Shown piece after piece: positions 48,589-60,540 of a DNA stretch of 64,000 bases. Both the position numbers and the translations under genes were made by a program. Source of the stretch: Inia geoffrensis. Lineage: Eukaryota > Chordata > Mammalia > Artiodactyla > Iniidae. Position 1 is the first letter of the stretch; each line of letters begins with the position of its first letter. The stretch spans positions 69,705,092 through 69,769,091 of the forward strand of contig CM070905.1 of the NCBI GenBank assembly GCA_036417435.1. The letters are read 5' to 3'. The notes beneath the pieces were generated by a model. The model did no database searches, had not been told where the DNA came from, and saw nothing but the letters and a program-made list of their open reading frames with translations.

Positions 48589-48664
48589 AAAATAGTATGT
48601 TTTATAATATTATAAAGAATCATGCTTAGGAATATAAGCTCCAAACTTAGATAACCAAATGTGA

Positions 48665-48895
48665 ATCACATTTTGCCCACTTGGTGCTTGAATGACTCTG
48701 TTACTCAAAGTTATTCAAAATGTATGTGCCTTAGTTTCTTCATCGTTTAAATGGAGACTGGTATACTACCTAGTACATGAAGTTATTATGGAAAAAAAAG
48801 TTATGTACATGCAAAAGTACTAAGAACAGTTTCTGGAACACAGTAATCATTCAACAAATGTTAGCTATTTCTACTATCTATTATTTTAGTTGCCT
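48665..48895 (+). mobile_element. MIR SINE
   Basis: tgccttagtttcttcatcgt and the later agtttctggaacacagtaat with caacaaatgttagctatt show the MIR core and its distal end. Confidence 0.7.
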
Positions 48896-50384
48896 GTATC
48901 TTAACTCAATGTCATTTCAGGCCCAAAAAAGTTTAACTTCTTTTGAAAACTTTTCTGTAACATTCAGGTCTATTTTTCTCCTTCAGTAACTAGTAACTAG
49001 GGAAGGAGGCATCCAGAGAACCTTCTAATACTTTGGGATCATTGCCCTAACCAACAGTTCTCCTGGTAAATGTTCTGCTTTAGCAAAATGTGTGTCTCCA
49101 GATATATCCTAGACTTGTGAGAGTAAATGCGCCACACACTGCCTCAGATCTTCTTTCCTTGCTTACCAACTGGTGTTCGATAAAATGATTCAAAATTCAG
49201 TACTAGCAAAAAAAAAAAAAAAAAGCCAATGAGCATGTATTGAACTCACCTGTCTGCTGGAGACCCTGCTGATCTCAGCTGGGCTTCTGCATCCATTTGT
49301 TAATTAGCTGGAGGTCAGGTGATCCCGGCTCTCATTTTCCTTTGGGAGGCAGCAGGCCAGGCGGAGTGTGTACATCATGGTGGTGGCAGAAGTGGGAGAG
49401 GGCAAGCAGCAACATGCAGGGTCTCTTAAGCCTAGTCTCAGCGGTGCACTGCCACTTGTGACTCACTCTGTTGGTCAAAGCAGGTCACAGGATGAATCCC
49501 AAAGTCATGAAGTGGACATATATTCCTCGTATGGAAACTAAATGGAGGGAAAGAATATTGCTAAACAGTAATTCAACCCACCACACCCATGTAGACATTA
49601 TTAAGCTGTCACAATATTCTTTTCCACTGTGCCTAAGTATAGCTTTTATATCCTTAGCTGCCACAGTAATTGCTGGTAAACCTGCTAAATATGAGGGAAA
49701 GAAAATCATCTTATTGAGACTTCTGGTTTTGCAAATTTTTAATATATTTTACAGAATAATATATCTGAATCTCAAATTCTATTTTCCTATAATGTAAAAC
49801 ATCACACTTATATTTTGAGAATGTTCTATTCAGTTATTCAGTTGAGACTGACTTTTGAAAAATATGTACATAAACACTAAATATCAATGAAATTGTCATT
49901 AGATTTTAAAGTATCAATAATTTAGTTATCAATTACCTATATTTTGTTGTGTAAAGAGAACATTTAAAATATTTAATGGTAGTTTCTTACTTTTCATTGA
50001 AAAAGATCCATACCTTTTCACAGTTTTGAAACTAAAACCATACAAGAACATATATTAATGTTATAATGCCAAACACCAGCTACAAGCCACTTTTTGTCCA
50101 TGTATTTTAAACCATATTAATAAACCCTAAAACAATATGTATTTTTCATTTATTCTGTTTATTTTTGAATTAAACTTTTAAAACAGTTTCAATCTTTCTT
50201 ATCTCAAACGGCTTTCTTCACATTTTAATTAAACTATTATCATTTGTTTCCTTGATATAGTTAGTTTCAACATTAAAATGAAGTAAAATTTACATATTTA
50301 ACATAAGAAAATGTACAACTTGATTTTTATAAAATGGATATTTTATTTATATATATAAAACGTAAAATTTGATAGGTATAATTA
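48896..50384. other. mostly unique sequence; 49250-49600 may be an ancient repeat
   Basis: The section with gtggtggcagaagtgggaga, gggcaagcagcaacatgcag and gttggtcaaagcaggtcaca resembles a mammalian interspersed repeat I cannot name. The rest is unique. The open frames at 49471 (plus) and 49485 (minus) overlap and neither is supported. Confidence 0.4.
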
Positions 50385-50560
50385 CAGATGACCCTCGAAC
50401 AACACAGGGATTAAAGGCGTTGACCCTCCCAGCAGTCAAAAATCTGTGCATAATTTATAGTAAGTCTTCTGTATCCATGGTTCCTTCCTAGCTACTGCTG
50501 AAAAAAGAAACACATATTGGACCAGTGCAATTCAAACCTGTGCTGTTCAAGGGTCAAATG
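50385..50560 (+). mobile_element. Tc1/mariner-type MITE (Tigger-like), 176 bp
   Basis: Terminal inverted repeats are clear: gaccctcgaacaacacag near the left end against gacccttgaacagcacag read backward from the right. Both ends abut TA dinucleotides (50383-50384, 50561-50562), the expected target duplication. No transposase frame is present. Family name is not certain. Confidence 0.8.
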
Positions 50561-50644
50561 TACAGTAAACTAGCATAGGAAAAGAGCATTTTCCTGGTAA
50601 ACCAATGCAAAATGCTTAAAGTGACCACAATAAGAATGGCTCTC

Positions 50645-50690
50645 GGTAGAATATAGGGGTCTGAGGTCTTGGTAGAATATAGGGGTCTGA
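50645..50690 (+). repeat. direct duplication, 20 bases with 26-base period
   Basis: ggtagaatataggggtctga occurs at 50645-50664 and 50671-50690 with six bases between. It lies in unique sequence. Confidence 0.92.
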
Positions 50691-52208
50691 CTTTCATCTG
50701 TAGATGAGTCTGTTTGCAAGAAATCATCTCTCAAATTGAGCACTTTCATGAAAAAAAAAAAGCTACCTCTTACCAATATGTCATTAATCAAACTACCGAT
50801 CGCACTGTGTTAACTTCCTAAAAAGGTTAACTTTAAATTGCATGCAATTAAGTAGCATACATTTAAAAAGAAAACAGCCTTTCCACAAAATTTGCACAGG
50901 TAGAAAGCAATTTCAGCAACCCTCAGACATATTTAGTATAATTTTTTTTAAGTATAATTTTTAAAGGGATTTTGAAAAGTAAAGTGAAAATGGACAGTTT
51001 TCATGAAAGTAATTAAGTTTCCCAAAGTGGAGATGAATATATAACTGTAAAGTTGCCTCTGGATCTCTTAACAAATAACAAAAACAACTAATTTATCTTT
51101 CCCTCCTGGCCAATAATTCTCTTCATTCCCTTTATCCTTAGCTACAATTTCTGTATGTTGGAAAGACGGTTGGAAAGCCAAAAGCTTCAGGACTTTCCTC
51201 AGGTCACTGGACTGATCTGTCCCTCCTCGTCCATTCCTCCAACGCTCATTCGGAGCCTCTGGCTCATTTCCCAAGGCCTCTCTGCTGGATGTCCTTTGCC
51301 TGCAATCATTGTTATAGAGGAAATGAGCTTAAAACTTATTCTCAGTGGTCCTGAGTTTAACATGTGTCTTTGGAGAAGGTAGTGATGATCCCTGAGCCTC
51401 AATTTCCATCTAAACTGTAAAGGATGTGAGGAGATTTCTTTAAATTATTTTCAATGCTGTGAATCACTTTGTAAACTATAAAGAAAAAAATTAAATGCCA
51501 TAATGATGATGATGAAGATGATTTCAGACATCGTCATATTAATATTTTATTAACTAAATCTCATAACACTAAATGTTTACAATTGCCTAGGGTAAAGGCA
51601 TACTAACTGTCCCAAGATAAATTCTTGTCTGGTATAATATTCCCTTCTGTTGAAATCTAAGGTAACTCAGTCAGCACTCAGTAGATACAGTGATGCTTGT
51701 GCCAGAGACTGCCTAGTTTCCCATCACATACCTAAAAGCACTGATTTTCTCCTTAAAACCTTTGTAACTTTTCCCCTTTTGCCTTTATGAGCATTTTTCA
51801 AATTCTTAAAACATTTCCACCTGAAGATGTCAAAACGCGCACCTATGACCTTTTACAACGTAGCCAACCTGCCTTAACGACAGCAGACATTCTAACCAAA
51901 ATCCACACACTGCCCATATATTTCCACCCTCAAGATTTTTAACTAAATGATTTATATTTCTTAACATCCCTAGAGAAAGAGAGAAAAAGTGGCAAGCCCA
52001 GGAATTGAGATCTAAGTCTACATTCATTCAAACAACACATTTCATTTAGGAGAATGAATTGCAATAATTACTTCATTTCCTCTATATTCTACTCACTATT
52101 ATTTAAATGTAAAATATAAACTCTCCTACTATTATGGATACTTGAGAAATGAAGGCAAAATCACCCAACATGTTAAGAAGAGACTGCACAAGGTAGATAT
52201 TTCGTACT
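50691..52208. other. unique sequence
   Basis: No supported gene. A (gat)n patch lies near 51504-51525, and 51380-51420 (cctgagcctcaatttccatc) is faintly MIR-like. Confidence 0.4.
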
Positions 52209-52209
52209 C

Positions 52210-52414
52210 TTTTTTTTTTTTTGCCGTACGCGGGCCTCTCACCGTTGTGGCCTCTCCCGTTGCGGAGCACAGCCTCCGGATGCGCAGCCTCAGCGGCCGT
52301 GGCTGACGGGCCCAGCCGCTCCGCAGCATGTGGGATCTTCCCGGACCGGGGCACGAACCCGTGTCCCCTGCATCGGCAGGCGGGCTCTCAACCGCTGCGC
52401 CACCAGGGAAGCCC
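52210..52414 (-). mobile_element. CHR SINE, short form, reverse
   Basis: A T13 run (52210-52222) is the reversed tail. The body is close to consensus and CpG-rich (cgtacgcgggcctctcac, ctccgcagcatgtg), which suggests a young copy. No clear target duplication. Confidence 0.93.
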
Positions 52415-53029
52415 TCATAGTCTATCTTTAACTGAAAACATTTCATGCAATTTTTATAGTTTCCACGTGCAGCCCAAGCCCTGGCATAATCTGATCTATG
52501 TGTTTTTATGAAGTGTATATATAGAATAAAAGGCATCTCTAATGACTGGATTGACAAAACTGTAAAATATAAGGTAAGGGAAAAATCATCAATATTTAAG
52601 ATGTATATACCAGTGGAAATTTGAAAGAATAAGAACGCAATTTAAAAAGGCAGCAGTTATCCGTATCAAAAGAAAATTATCTTATGTGCAATGGACTCTC
52701 TTCCTTTTAGAAGAAGACTAACTTAAGATTGACCAAAATAACTTCACTTTCATGAAGCTTTCCAGTCTTCTTTTAAAGTTATTCAGAGAAATCAGAAGCC
52801 TTTAAAAATAATGTAAGTCAAAACTATATCTCATAAACCAAGGAAAACATATAATTTTAAAACATTAGAAAAGCAGGAGATTACGTCTCCTTTAGAGATC
52901 TAGGGTAATGTGAGGCTAATGGCACAGATACTCAAACCAGAGGGCACTGCTATCTCCTCTTTTTTTTTTAAGGTGTGAAAAATTGGAATGCAATTCAAAA
53001 TAACCCATGGAGAGAGGATAATGTTAGTA
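52415..53029. other. unique sequence downstream of the minus-strand gene
   Basis: Nothing recognised. Confidence 0.4.
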
Positions 53030-53424
53030 TTAACAATACTCATTAATCTTATTTATTAGTTTCATTATTGTGTGATTTACTAATTAACAGGGAGATAATA
53101 GTTGACATTTCCTAAATTCTCATTCCTTGGAGAACTAGCTGACTCATCATTATTTCTATTTTACCTTTCATGCCTTTGTGAAAAGGCACACATTCTTATG
53201 GGAAGGCTATTATTTTCCACTTATCTGTTCTTTTCCGGTTTAAGCAATTTATATTTGACATGCATAAACAGTTTTCAACTTCGCCTAAGCATCACATCCT
53301 CCAAATTATAAAAGACATAAAATACAACTTAAACATTTGACCATATACAATTCGGAGAGAAGCACAAAAGAGATACTTAGATAAATGTTTCTAAAAACAC
53401 AGTAGGTAATTTTCTTCATGTTCT
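53030..53424 (-). other. probable 3' UTR of the minus-strand gene
   Basis: This is sequence directly downstream of the TAA at 53425. It is unique and AT-rich. The first canonical AATAAA on the minus strand lies at 53052-53057 (tttatt on the plus strand), which would put cleavage near 53030-53040 and give a 3' UTR of about 390 bases. Only the signal is seen; the end is inferred, and distal alternative sites are possible. Confidence 0.4.
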
Positions 53425-53529
53425 TTATGCTACCAGTAGTTGACCAATGAGTCCGGAATTTCTTTCTTTGATTAAGGCAGCAATAATGGTGGCACCTTGC
53501 CTTAAACTTTCCTGTAGCTTCTGTTCATC
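53425..53529 (-). CDS. terminal coding exon of an unrecognised multi-exon gene
   Basis: Read on the minus strand, this segment follows a strong 3' splice site, a pyrimidine tract ending tatcttttctttcag. It is open for 34 codons to a TAA at 53425-53427; the other two frames stop within 27 bases. The encoded tail starts DEQKLQES, contains the aliphatic stretch [13 protein letters not shown], and ends GQLLVA. It begins in phase 0, which matches the phase at which the exon at 61936-62014 ends, across an intron of about 8.4 kb. No repeat overlaps it, and an old L1 tail starts only about 75 bases upstream in the intron. The peptide looks helical and soluble, with no signal peptide or membrane segment. 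I do not recognise the protein and assign no function. The splice site, open frame and phase match make a real last exon the best reading; a retained pseudogene exon is the alternative. Confidence 0.72.
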   Translation of the reverse strand, partial: DEQKLQESLRQGATIIAALIKERNSGLIGQLLVA

Positions 53530-53604
53530 CTGAAAGAAAAGATAAAACAATAATTATTTTAGAAAGAAAAGATATCAACACATTAAATTTAATAAGGGCC
53601 TACT

Positions 53605-53975
53605 TTTCTTTTTTAAAAAAATTTATTTTTGAAAAATTTTATAAACATACATTGTATAAGTTTAAGGTGTACAATGTGATGATGTGATATACATATATAC
53701 AGCAAAATTATTACTAAAGTAGGGTTAGTTATCACACCCATCATCTCATATAGTTACCATTTTTTGGAAGGGGAGTGAGAACGTTTAAGATCTACTCTCT
53801 CAGGAACTTTGAAGTATACAATACAGTACTGTTAACTATAGTCACCGTCTGTACATTAAATTCTCAGAACTTACCCATCTTATAAATGGAAGTTTGTATC
53901 CTTTGACCAACATCTCCCCATTTCCTCCACTCCTTAGCCCCTGGCAACCACAATCACAGACTCTGTTTCTATGCG
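53605..53975 (-). mobile_element. old L1 3' UTR fragment in reverse, in the last intron
   Basis: agtttaaggtgtacaatgtg, gatctactctctcaggaact and ttgaccaacatctccccatt follow the reversed 3' UTR of mid-age L1s, with the tail at the lower-coordinate end. It is in the same orientation as the host gene. Confidence 0.8.
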
Positions 53976-54589
53976 TTCAAGGAGACACTTTGCAAGGCTT
54001 GCTATTCTTTGGGCTCAGCACTGCATAGAACTCAGACCACAGCCATTGTCCCAAATAAAGGAGAAATGCTTTTATAAGCACTTTCAGTTTAGAAAAAATA
54101 TCTGCTGAAGGTACCAAAAGAAGCAATGACACAATTTCAAAAGCTAATAATATGAAACAAAAGATTATTTTCCCTTAATCCAATACTGAAGACCAACTTT
54201 GGCTCTTCATTTAAGTGTGAATATTTCTTTGATGATACAAGCCTTCTCTTCACCTTCTTTTTTTTCCTGAGGGTTCTTCAACAACAGACTTTGTTATAAA
54301 CTGTGAGTACTGGTGTGGAGGGAAAAAACAAAACAAAAAACCTGCTTGTTTTTGAAGTAAAGGTCAGGCAGATTTGTGAAAAGAGTTATTTCACAAGTTG
54401 ATAAAATGTGATTTTCCCTTTGAAATCATATTGCCTATGAAATTCTGTTTTCTAATTATTTAGGCTTTTTGAAGGTATGAGGGGATGATAATATGAAGGG
54501 AAAATGAAAGTGGAAACAGTTAATATCTTAAATCCTTGGGTTATGAATTGTGCTAGGTTCAAAAAGAGGGATCTGGTAGCCAATTTCTA

Positions 54590-55140
54590 CACTTCGGCAT
54601 CATCCGTAATGCCTTATCCCAACATTCAGTACATCACTGGGACCCATTGTTTCTACCTCCTTAATGTTTCTTGAATCCATATACTCCACTCAAACTGCCA
54701 CTGCCAGCATAATACCTCTGGCCCTGAATTACTGAAACAATCTCATAGTCTCTCTGAAGTCGGTCCTCTTCGATCCTATTTCCCACACAGCAGTGAAAAT
54801 ACTGATTTTAAATAATAAAAATCTGATCACATCATTATCCTGCATAAAATCCTTTGAAGGCTATCTTTAAACTTCAGGATCAAGTATTAACCCTTTACCT
54901 GGGAGGTCTTTGATCCTTCCAGCCTCTTCTTACCATTCCCTTAGAATCACTCAGTTCTCCAAGCCATGTAGAACTGTTTAAGACTGCCCAATCAAGCCAT
55001 TTTTCAAGGTTTCATCCCTTTGCACCAGCTAATCCCTTTGCCAGAAAAGCTGTTCCACTCCCTCTCCTGGCCTAGCTTACCCTAGTTACTCTGAGGTTCA
55101 ACTCAGATATCAGTGACTCCTGAAATCTCCCTTGACTGCT
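54590..55140 (+). mobile_element. L2-like LINE fragment
   Basis: Phrases in order: tgatcacatcattatcctgc, ataaaatcctttgaaggcta, tgatccttccagcctcttct, aaagctgttccactccctct and ggttcaactcagatatcagt. This is the usual run of a widespread ancient LINE body, probably L2. It is antisense to the gene in whose intron it lies. Confidence 0.6.
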
Positions 55141-56799
55141 GTTGTTCAACCCAATTTGAGTGAGGTGAATCTATATGTTTCCATAGCTATGAATTCCTCT
55201 AGCACACTGAATTCTAATAGTCTTTTTAGCTGGCCATCTATTCCACCAGATGATCAGTTTCTTGATGTAAAGAATATTTTATCTTTGAATATAAAAAACT
55301 TAGTTCAACGCCTACCACATGGTTGCCCTCCATACATTATAACAAATTCAAAGCAAAGGAGGGTTGACAATGATAGACATATGTTCACCCTTTCAGTTTG
55401 ACTCATTTGTTAACAATGACCACTATTTGGTTACTTTGTTTACTCCTATTTACATATTTAGCCAGAAGTCTGGCAACAGTACAAAGAAGAATATTATCTT
55501 ATCGAAGCCTTCCCACTACCACCACGCCTCCACTAGCCCAGGCCTGGGTTTCTCATCTATGATGATGGTAGTAAGAGATCACCTCTGCTTAAACTATTCT
55601 TTCCTGTCAGTTTCCCTGATTGTGTTCTAAGAGGTGGGACTGGGGAAGATGCACAGGGGCTGTGTGGTGGCTACTTTGCCTCTCGTGAGTGAGTTTTAAT
55701 GACATTTCAATAATGGATTTCAAATGCTGTACCGGTTTCCAGAACATCAAATCACATTAACAAATCATTTAAAAGCCAAATATGCTTGAGCTTAAAATGT
55801 GATTCACTTATATAGGAGCAGATATCATTCATGACACACCATTTATAAATATAGAAATAGTATTCTAAAACTGAATAAAATACAAACTATAGATATGTAT
55901 TTGTCACTCAATAATTGATTAATTACAATGTTGCAGGGTATGATACACATCTACTCCCAAGTCTCATTAAAATGAGATATACAACAGATGATGATAATTA
56001 AGGTTTCCCATTCAAAAATAAACAGAAGAAGGCTATCTGTATAGCCTCTTTGAAACCAGTTTATACTTACAATGAAAGCAGCATGGTAACAAAGAAATAA
56101 AGGGGGAAAACCTGTTTAAGATCCTAGGGCTAGAAAAATCACAATTCTCTATCTTGGAATAAATCTTCCACGCTCATTTTGATTACTCCACAACTTACAT
56201 ATCTTTGGCTACTAACAAATTTAAGTAAGGTTGTTCTTTTAAAGGTTACTTTGGCAATTTTTTATAGGCATCATTTGGAAAGAGTCGAATTCAGTGAGAA
56301 GAACCTATGTTATTCCACTAAATATTTGTTTTCCCTCTCTGCCTGACCTCAATCATTCCATCTTTGAAAAATATGGAATTTTAAGAGCTGATTTAAACAA
56401 GATGGTGAGACATACATATACTAAGAAAATTCTAGTATGTACAAAAATTAGATAGACAATTTATGGATTTCAAACTCATTTCAAAATTCCATACCTCTAT
56501 AAAAGTATTGATAACGTAAGTAAAAAATGCAAGGAAATAAATCTTTAAAAAGCATTTCCTGCTGAAAGTGGATTTGCAAAACAGTATTTTCAATCCTTGA
56601 TGGAGATAGGGAGCGGAGGGGCATTCCAGGTGGTCGTTTTATTATCAATCATCCATATTTATTCACATGTATATGTATACATTCCTTTGTGTGCTCCAAA
56701 TATTATATAATAAATATGTTTAGTGTTAAAACTACGTGAGCAAGGTCAACATGAACACTGAAAAATCATGTTGATGGTATGCACTCTTGATATGCTATC
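55141..56799. other. intronic unique sequence
   Basis: No further exon recognised. A donor-like acttac near 56072 has no partner acceptor with a pyrimidine tract. AT-rich. Confidence 0.4.
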
Positions 56800-57210
56800 A
56801 TGAAATGGTATTTACCTCTGTGGTCTCCCTCCTCAAAACCCATAACACCAGTCTAATCATGAGAAAAAACATCAGACAAACGCCAATAGAGGGACATACT
56901 ACAATATATCTGACCAGTACTCCTCAAAATTATCAAGTTCATAAAAAACAAGGTTAGTCTGAGAAGCTGTCACAGCCAACTGTGGAGACATGACAGTTGT
57001 CTCCTAAGGAGACATGACAACTAAAGGTAATGTGGTATCCTGGAATAAAAAAAAAAAAATTTGGTAAAACCAAGGCAATCTGCATAAACTATGGCTTAGG
57101 TGTTAATAATAGGGGAACCTGCACAAAGGGCACAAGGGAACTCTGTACTATCCTCTCAATTTTTCTGTGAATCTAAAACACAAAGTGTATTATTTTTCAA
57201 GAAAAGATGT
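56800..57210 (+). mobile_element. ancient L1 3' UTR-type repeat
   Basis: ctaatcatgagaaaaaacat, cagacaaacgccaatagagg, gagacatgacaactaaaggt and gggaactctgtactatcctc are phrases of a very common old mammalian repeat that I associate with L1M 3' UTRs. The exact family is uncertain. A hairpin (ggagaca...tgtctcc) lies near 56985-57005. Confidence 0.6.
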
Positions 57211-57219
57211 GTTTAATCA

Positions 57220-57440
57220 GGCTGTAGAGTCAGATTGCTGGTATTCAAATACTGGCCTTCACAACTGTCAAATATCTTTGAGGAAATTATCAAAGTTTTA
57301 TAGTTCTACGTTTTTCATCTAAAACTGGGGTAACAATATTATCTACTTTACGGATTTTTCTGTAGGGACTAAACCAGGTAAGACATGTAAATCACAGATA
57401 CCTAACAAATATTCTATAATAACAGCTGTTAGAGTTATTA
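57220..57440 (+). mobile_element. MIR SINE, degenerate
   Basis: cagattgctggtattcaaat, ctaaaactggggtaacaata and agatacctaacaaatattct follow the order of MIR parts. Confidence 0.6.
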
Positions 57441-58540
57441 TTTTTATGGAGGGTACTGTTTCAGCCACAACAGAGTAGCTGATAACACCTACTCACCATA
57501 CATAACCATTAAATCTGGTAAACTCTATGTAAAAATGTTGTTTGCGGATCTAAGACAGTAACCAATGCATATCTACAGTCCTTGAAAGCAGAGACCATTC
57601 ATCTCAGATGTCTCGAGAGACTTTTTCGAAACTATAAAGAAGAGAAATAGAGTCCAAGTGAATGATGGTCTCTCTGGATACAAAAGACAGAGATTACAAC
57701 TTAAAGTTGTCAAAGTGGCTCAAATTGCGCGAAAAACATCCCTGCGATGGGAGAGTTGCAAAGCAGTCCTAAAATTCTGCTGAAAATTCCCCTTATTTAG
57801 CCAATTCCTAATCGGCACTTACACAGGTAGACTCCATGGGGCCTAGCAGAGAATAATTTCTGGGAAGCTGGAGCAATGAGCAGAGATTTCAGAAGCTGCA
57901 CTGCACTTAGAAGATTAGATGTGAGGTAGGCGGGAACAAGGAGACCTTGGTGAAGACCATGCCTACAACCTAGGAATAAAGACAAAACTGAACTAGAATT
58001 GCCCTAACAAAGCTTTACAAGCTCCAGAAGAGCAAGTTGATTTCCCAGTAACACACATGCTTGCCAGAACAAATTTTAATATTCTTTGGAGGAAGCTAAA
58101 ATAAACTAGAGCTTTTATAATGTTTTGTAACTTAACAGATGGCATACAATAAAATATTACTTGACAAGTAAAGACCACAAAGCAGCAAAAATAAATAAAT
58201 AAATAGACTACCCATAAACAAGAGAAAAAAAAATCAATTTAAACAGACCCAGAAATGATCCATATATTGGAATTACCCTGCAAGGATTTCAAAATAACTA
58301 TGATTAGTATATTTAAAAAATAGAAGAGAAGGAAACGTTGATGAAAACTGGAAAATTTCAACATAGAATTGGAATCTCAAATAAAAAAACAATTTTTACA
58401 ATTTTACAATATAATACTTGAAATTAAGAATTAATTGACTGATTTAATATGAGATGGGAAGAGCCAGAGACAATATTAGTGACCCTGAAATGAAGTAAAA
58501 AAATATCCAAACTGAAGCAAGAGAGAAAAATGGTGAATTA
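57441..58540 (+). mobile_element. probable ancient L1 5' part (ORF1 region)
   Basis: The stretch 58190-58535 has the rhythm of old L1 ORF1: cccagaaatgatccatatat, gaaattaagaattaattgac, atccaaactgaagcaagaga. The part before it may be the 5' UTR of the same element. No open frame survives. Confidence 0.5.
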
Positions 58541-59311
58541 CTACCATAATCATCTCATACCTTGTAATCACATTACTATTCCATTTCCCTATTCCTTATC
58601 TACTGACACACCCTACCACCATCACCAAGAAACCTGCTTGGAACATTTAGAAAACTACATATGGGTTATGTCAGCCGCCATGCCATCTGGGAATATTTAC
58701 TCCATGAAACAAACAAAAAATTTGAAAACTGTTAACCCCATCCCTAGAAAACCAATGTGATGTAATGTACAAATATATGTACAGGACTAGACTGTAGGTA
58801 ATATTGCTACAGCTGCACATGAGAGAACAAGGGAATTCAGAGCATGGTAAGATCACATGAGACAGGAATTATCCTCAGGGAGACAGAACCAAATGATGAG
58901 AGAAAGAGGAAGAAAATACTGTAGAGTCCAGGATGAACAAGAAATATTTTGGGACAAGAAATGGCTGATCCTTAGAGTGACATATTAATGTGATAAAGCT
59001 ATTGTAAGAAGAGTGGGTACCCAAATTTTCACAATAAAAAATTAAGAAAAAAGCACCCAAATTAAATTTATCAGGAGTTTACTTACTATCTGTAACTCCA
59101 GCAACATTTATGGCTAGGCTTCAGACACTAATTACTTGTTATCTTATTGTTCTGTTCACTTGAGAACAATGTCAAATTTTTGAAAAACAATAAAAATTGC
59201 ACTCTATCTTCTCATAAAAAAATAAAAGTATAACTTCTAGCTTTAAAATACAACATTCACCCTTTTTCTTGGTTACAGCTGTATTATAAACTAGAAACTG
59301 GTCCTAAAGGT
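58541..59311. other. intronic unique sequence
   Basis: Nothing recognised apart from A/T-rich stretches. Confidence 0.4.
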
Positions 59312-59324
59312 AAAAAAAAGGATG

Positions 59325-59526
59325 GGGCTTCCCTGGTGGCGCAGTGGTTGAGAGTCCACCCGCCGATGCAGGGGACACGGGTTTGTGCCCCTGTCCGGGA
59401 AGATCCCACATGCCGCAGAGCAGCTGGGCCCGTGAGCCATGGCCGCTGAGCCTGCGCGTCCGGAGCCTGTGCTCCGCAACGGGAGAGGCCACAACAGCGA
59501 GAGGCCCGCGTACCGCAAAAAAAAAA
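59325..59526 (+). mobile_element. CHR SINE, short form, antisense in the intron
   Basis: An aaaaaaaaggatg duplication (59312-59324 and about 59527-59539) brackets a near-consensus element. It has cagcgagaggcccgcgtacc and an A-tail merging with the duplication. Confidence 0.95.
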
Positions 59527-59559
59527 AAAAAAAGGATGTAGTAATCAGGTTTCTTAAAT

Positions 59560-59705
59560 TACTGGGAAGGAAAATATCAAAATGTTAACAAGAGTTATTT
59601 TTGGGTGACAGATTTATGGCTATTTTTATTTCATCTTTATGTTTTGCTATATTTTCAAAATTTTCATAATAAACACACTTTATTCTAATAAGAAAAATAA
59701 GTTAT
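59560..59705 (+). mobile_element. possible ancient L1 3' end
   Basis: tcaaaatgttaacaagagtt, atttttgggtgacagattta and atattttcaaaattttcata resemble the terminal part of old L1s. Weak. Confidence 0.45.
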
Positions 59706-60245
59706 TTTAAAACTTAGTTCCAAGACTTTAAATTCAGGGACTAAATTTGATTTGTTATCTCATAAAATCAGTACTTCATAATTGTCTAGATTTCCAGAGA
59801 ATATTTATCCCCACCAAAAACTTCAAAATCTGTACAAAGAAAACATTTTTGTTTGAATATTGCAATTTTCAATAAAAGATTTCCAAAAGAATCATATTAA
59901 TAATTCACAAAGTTATCGCTTTTTGCTGATTTAGAGGTTAAGAAAGATATCATGGAAGTTAAGCTAAAAGTAACAACAAAAAATGTGTACTTAATTTTAT
60001 TTAGCATGTTAACAGTTGCTCATTGAGATTTTGAAGGGTTTCTTACAGTTGGATTTTTTAAATAACAGGAAGAATATTTTAAAAAATCAATATAAAATTG
60101 CTATTTAAAATTTTTTTTATCCTTGAACTGAATTATTTAGGATTAGAATTCACCATGGGTTTTAACCAGAAACTTAACATATTTAGCTATTTCTCTATCA
60201 CTTTGTAATTTCAAGATTAGGATGAAATATGCTATGCTCAGATGG
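59706..60245. other. intronic unique sequence
   Basis: Very AT-rich. No exon or element recognised. Confidence 0.4.
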
Positions 60246-60540
60246 GGGCTTCCCTGGTGGCGCAGTGGTTAAGAATCTGCCTGCCAATGCAGGGGACATG
60301 GATTCCATCCCTGGTCCGGGAAGATCCCACAGGCCACGGAGCAATGAAGCCCGTGCGCCACAACTACTGAGCCTGCGACCCACAACTACTGAAGCCTGTG
60401 CGCCTAGAGCCCGTGCTATGCAACAAGAGAAGCCACCACAATGAGAGGCCTGGGCACCGCAACGAAGAGTAGCCCCCGCGGAGCAAGGAAGACCCAACAC
60501 AGCCAATAAATAAACAAATAAGTTTATTTAAAAAAAGAAA
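60246..60540 (+). mobile_element. CHR SINE, long form, antisense in the intron
   Basis: The head ggggcttccctggtggcgca is perfect. The internal actactgagcctg block occurs in two versions, and the end is cgaagagtagcccccgcgg followed by an A-rich tail (aaataaacaaataag). The target duplication is not clear, perhaps only agatg. Confidence 0.93.

Noticed and set aside
49471..49797. 108-codon plus-strand frame with hydrophobic centre
   Set aside because: An overlapping frame of similar length exists on the other strand and part of the region resembles an interspersed repeat.
56071..56110. Donor-like gtaagtataaac on the minus strand
   Set aside because: The only nearby acceptor has no pyrimidine tract and the enclosed peptide has no support.
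56822..56862. Possible 36-nt minus-strand exon with a gtaaat donor
   Set aside because: The sequence belongs to an old interspersed repeat (56800-57210) and the acceptor is poor.
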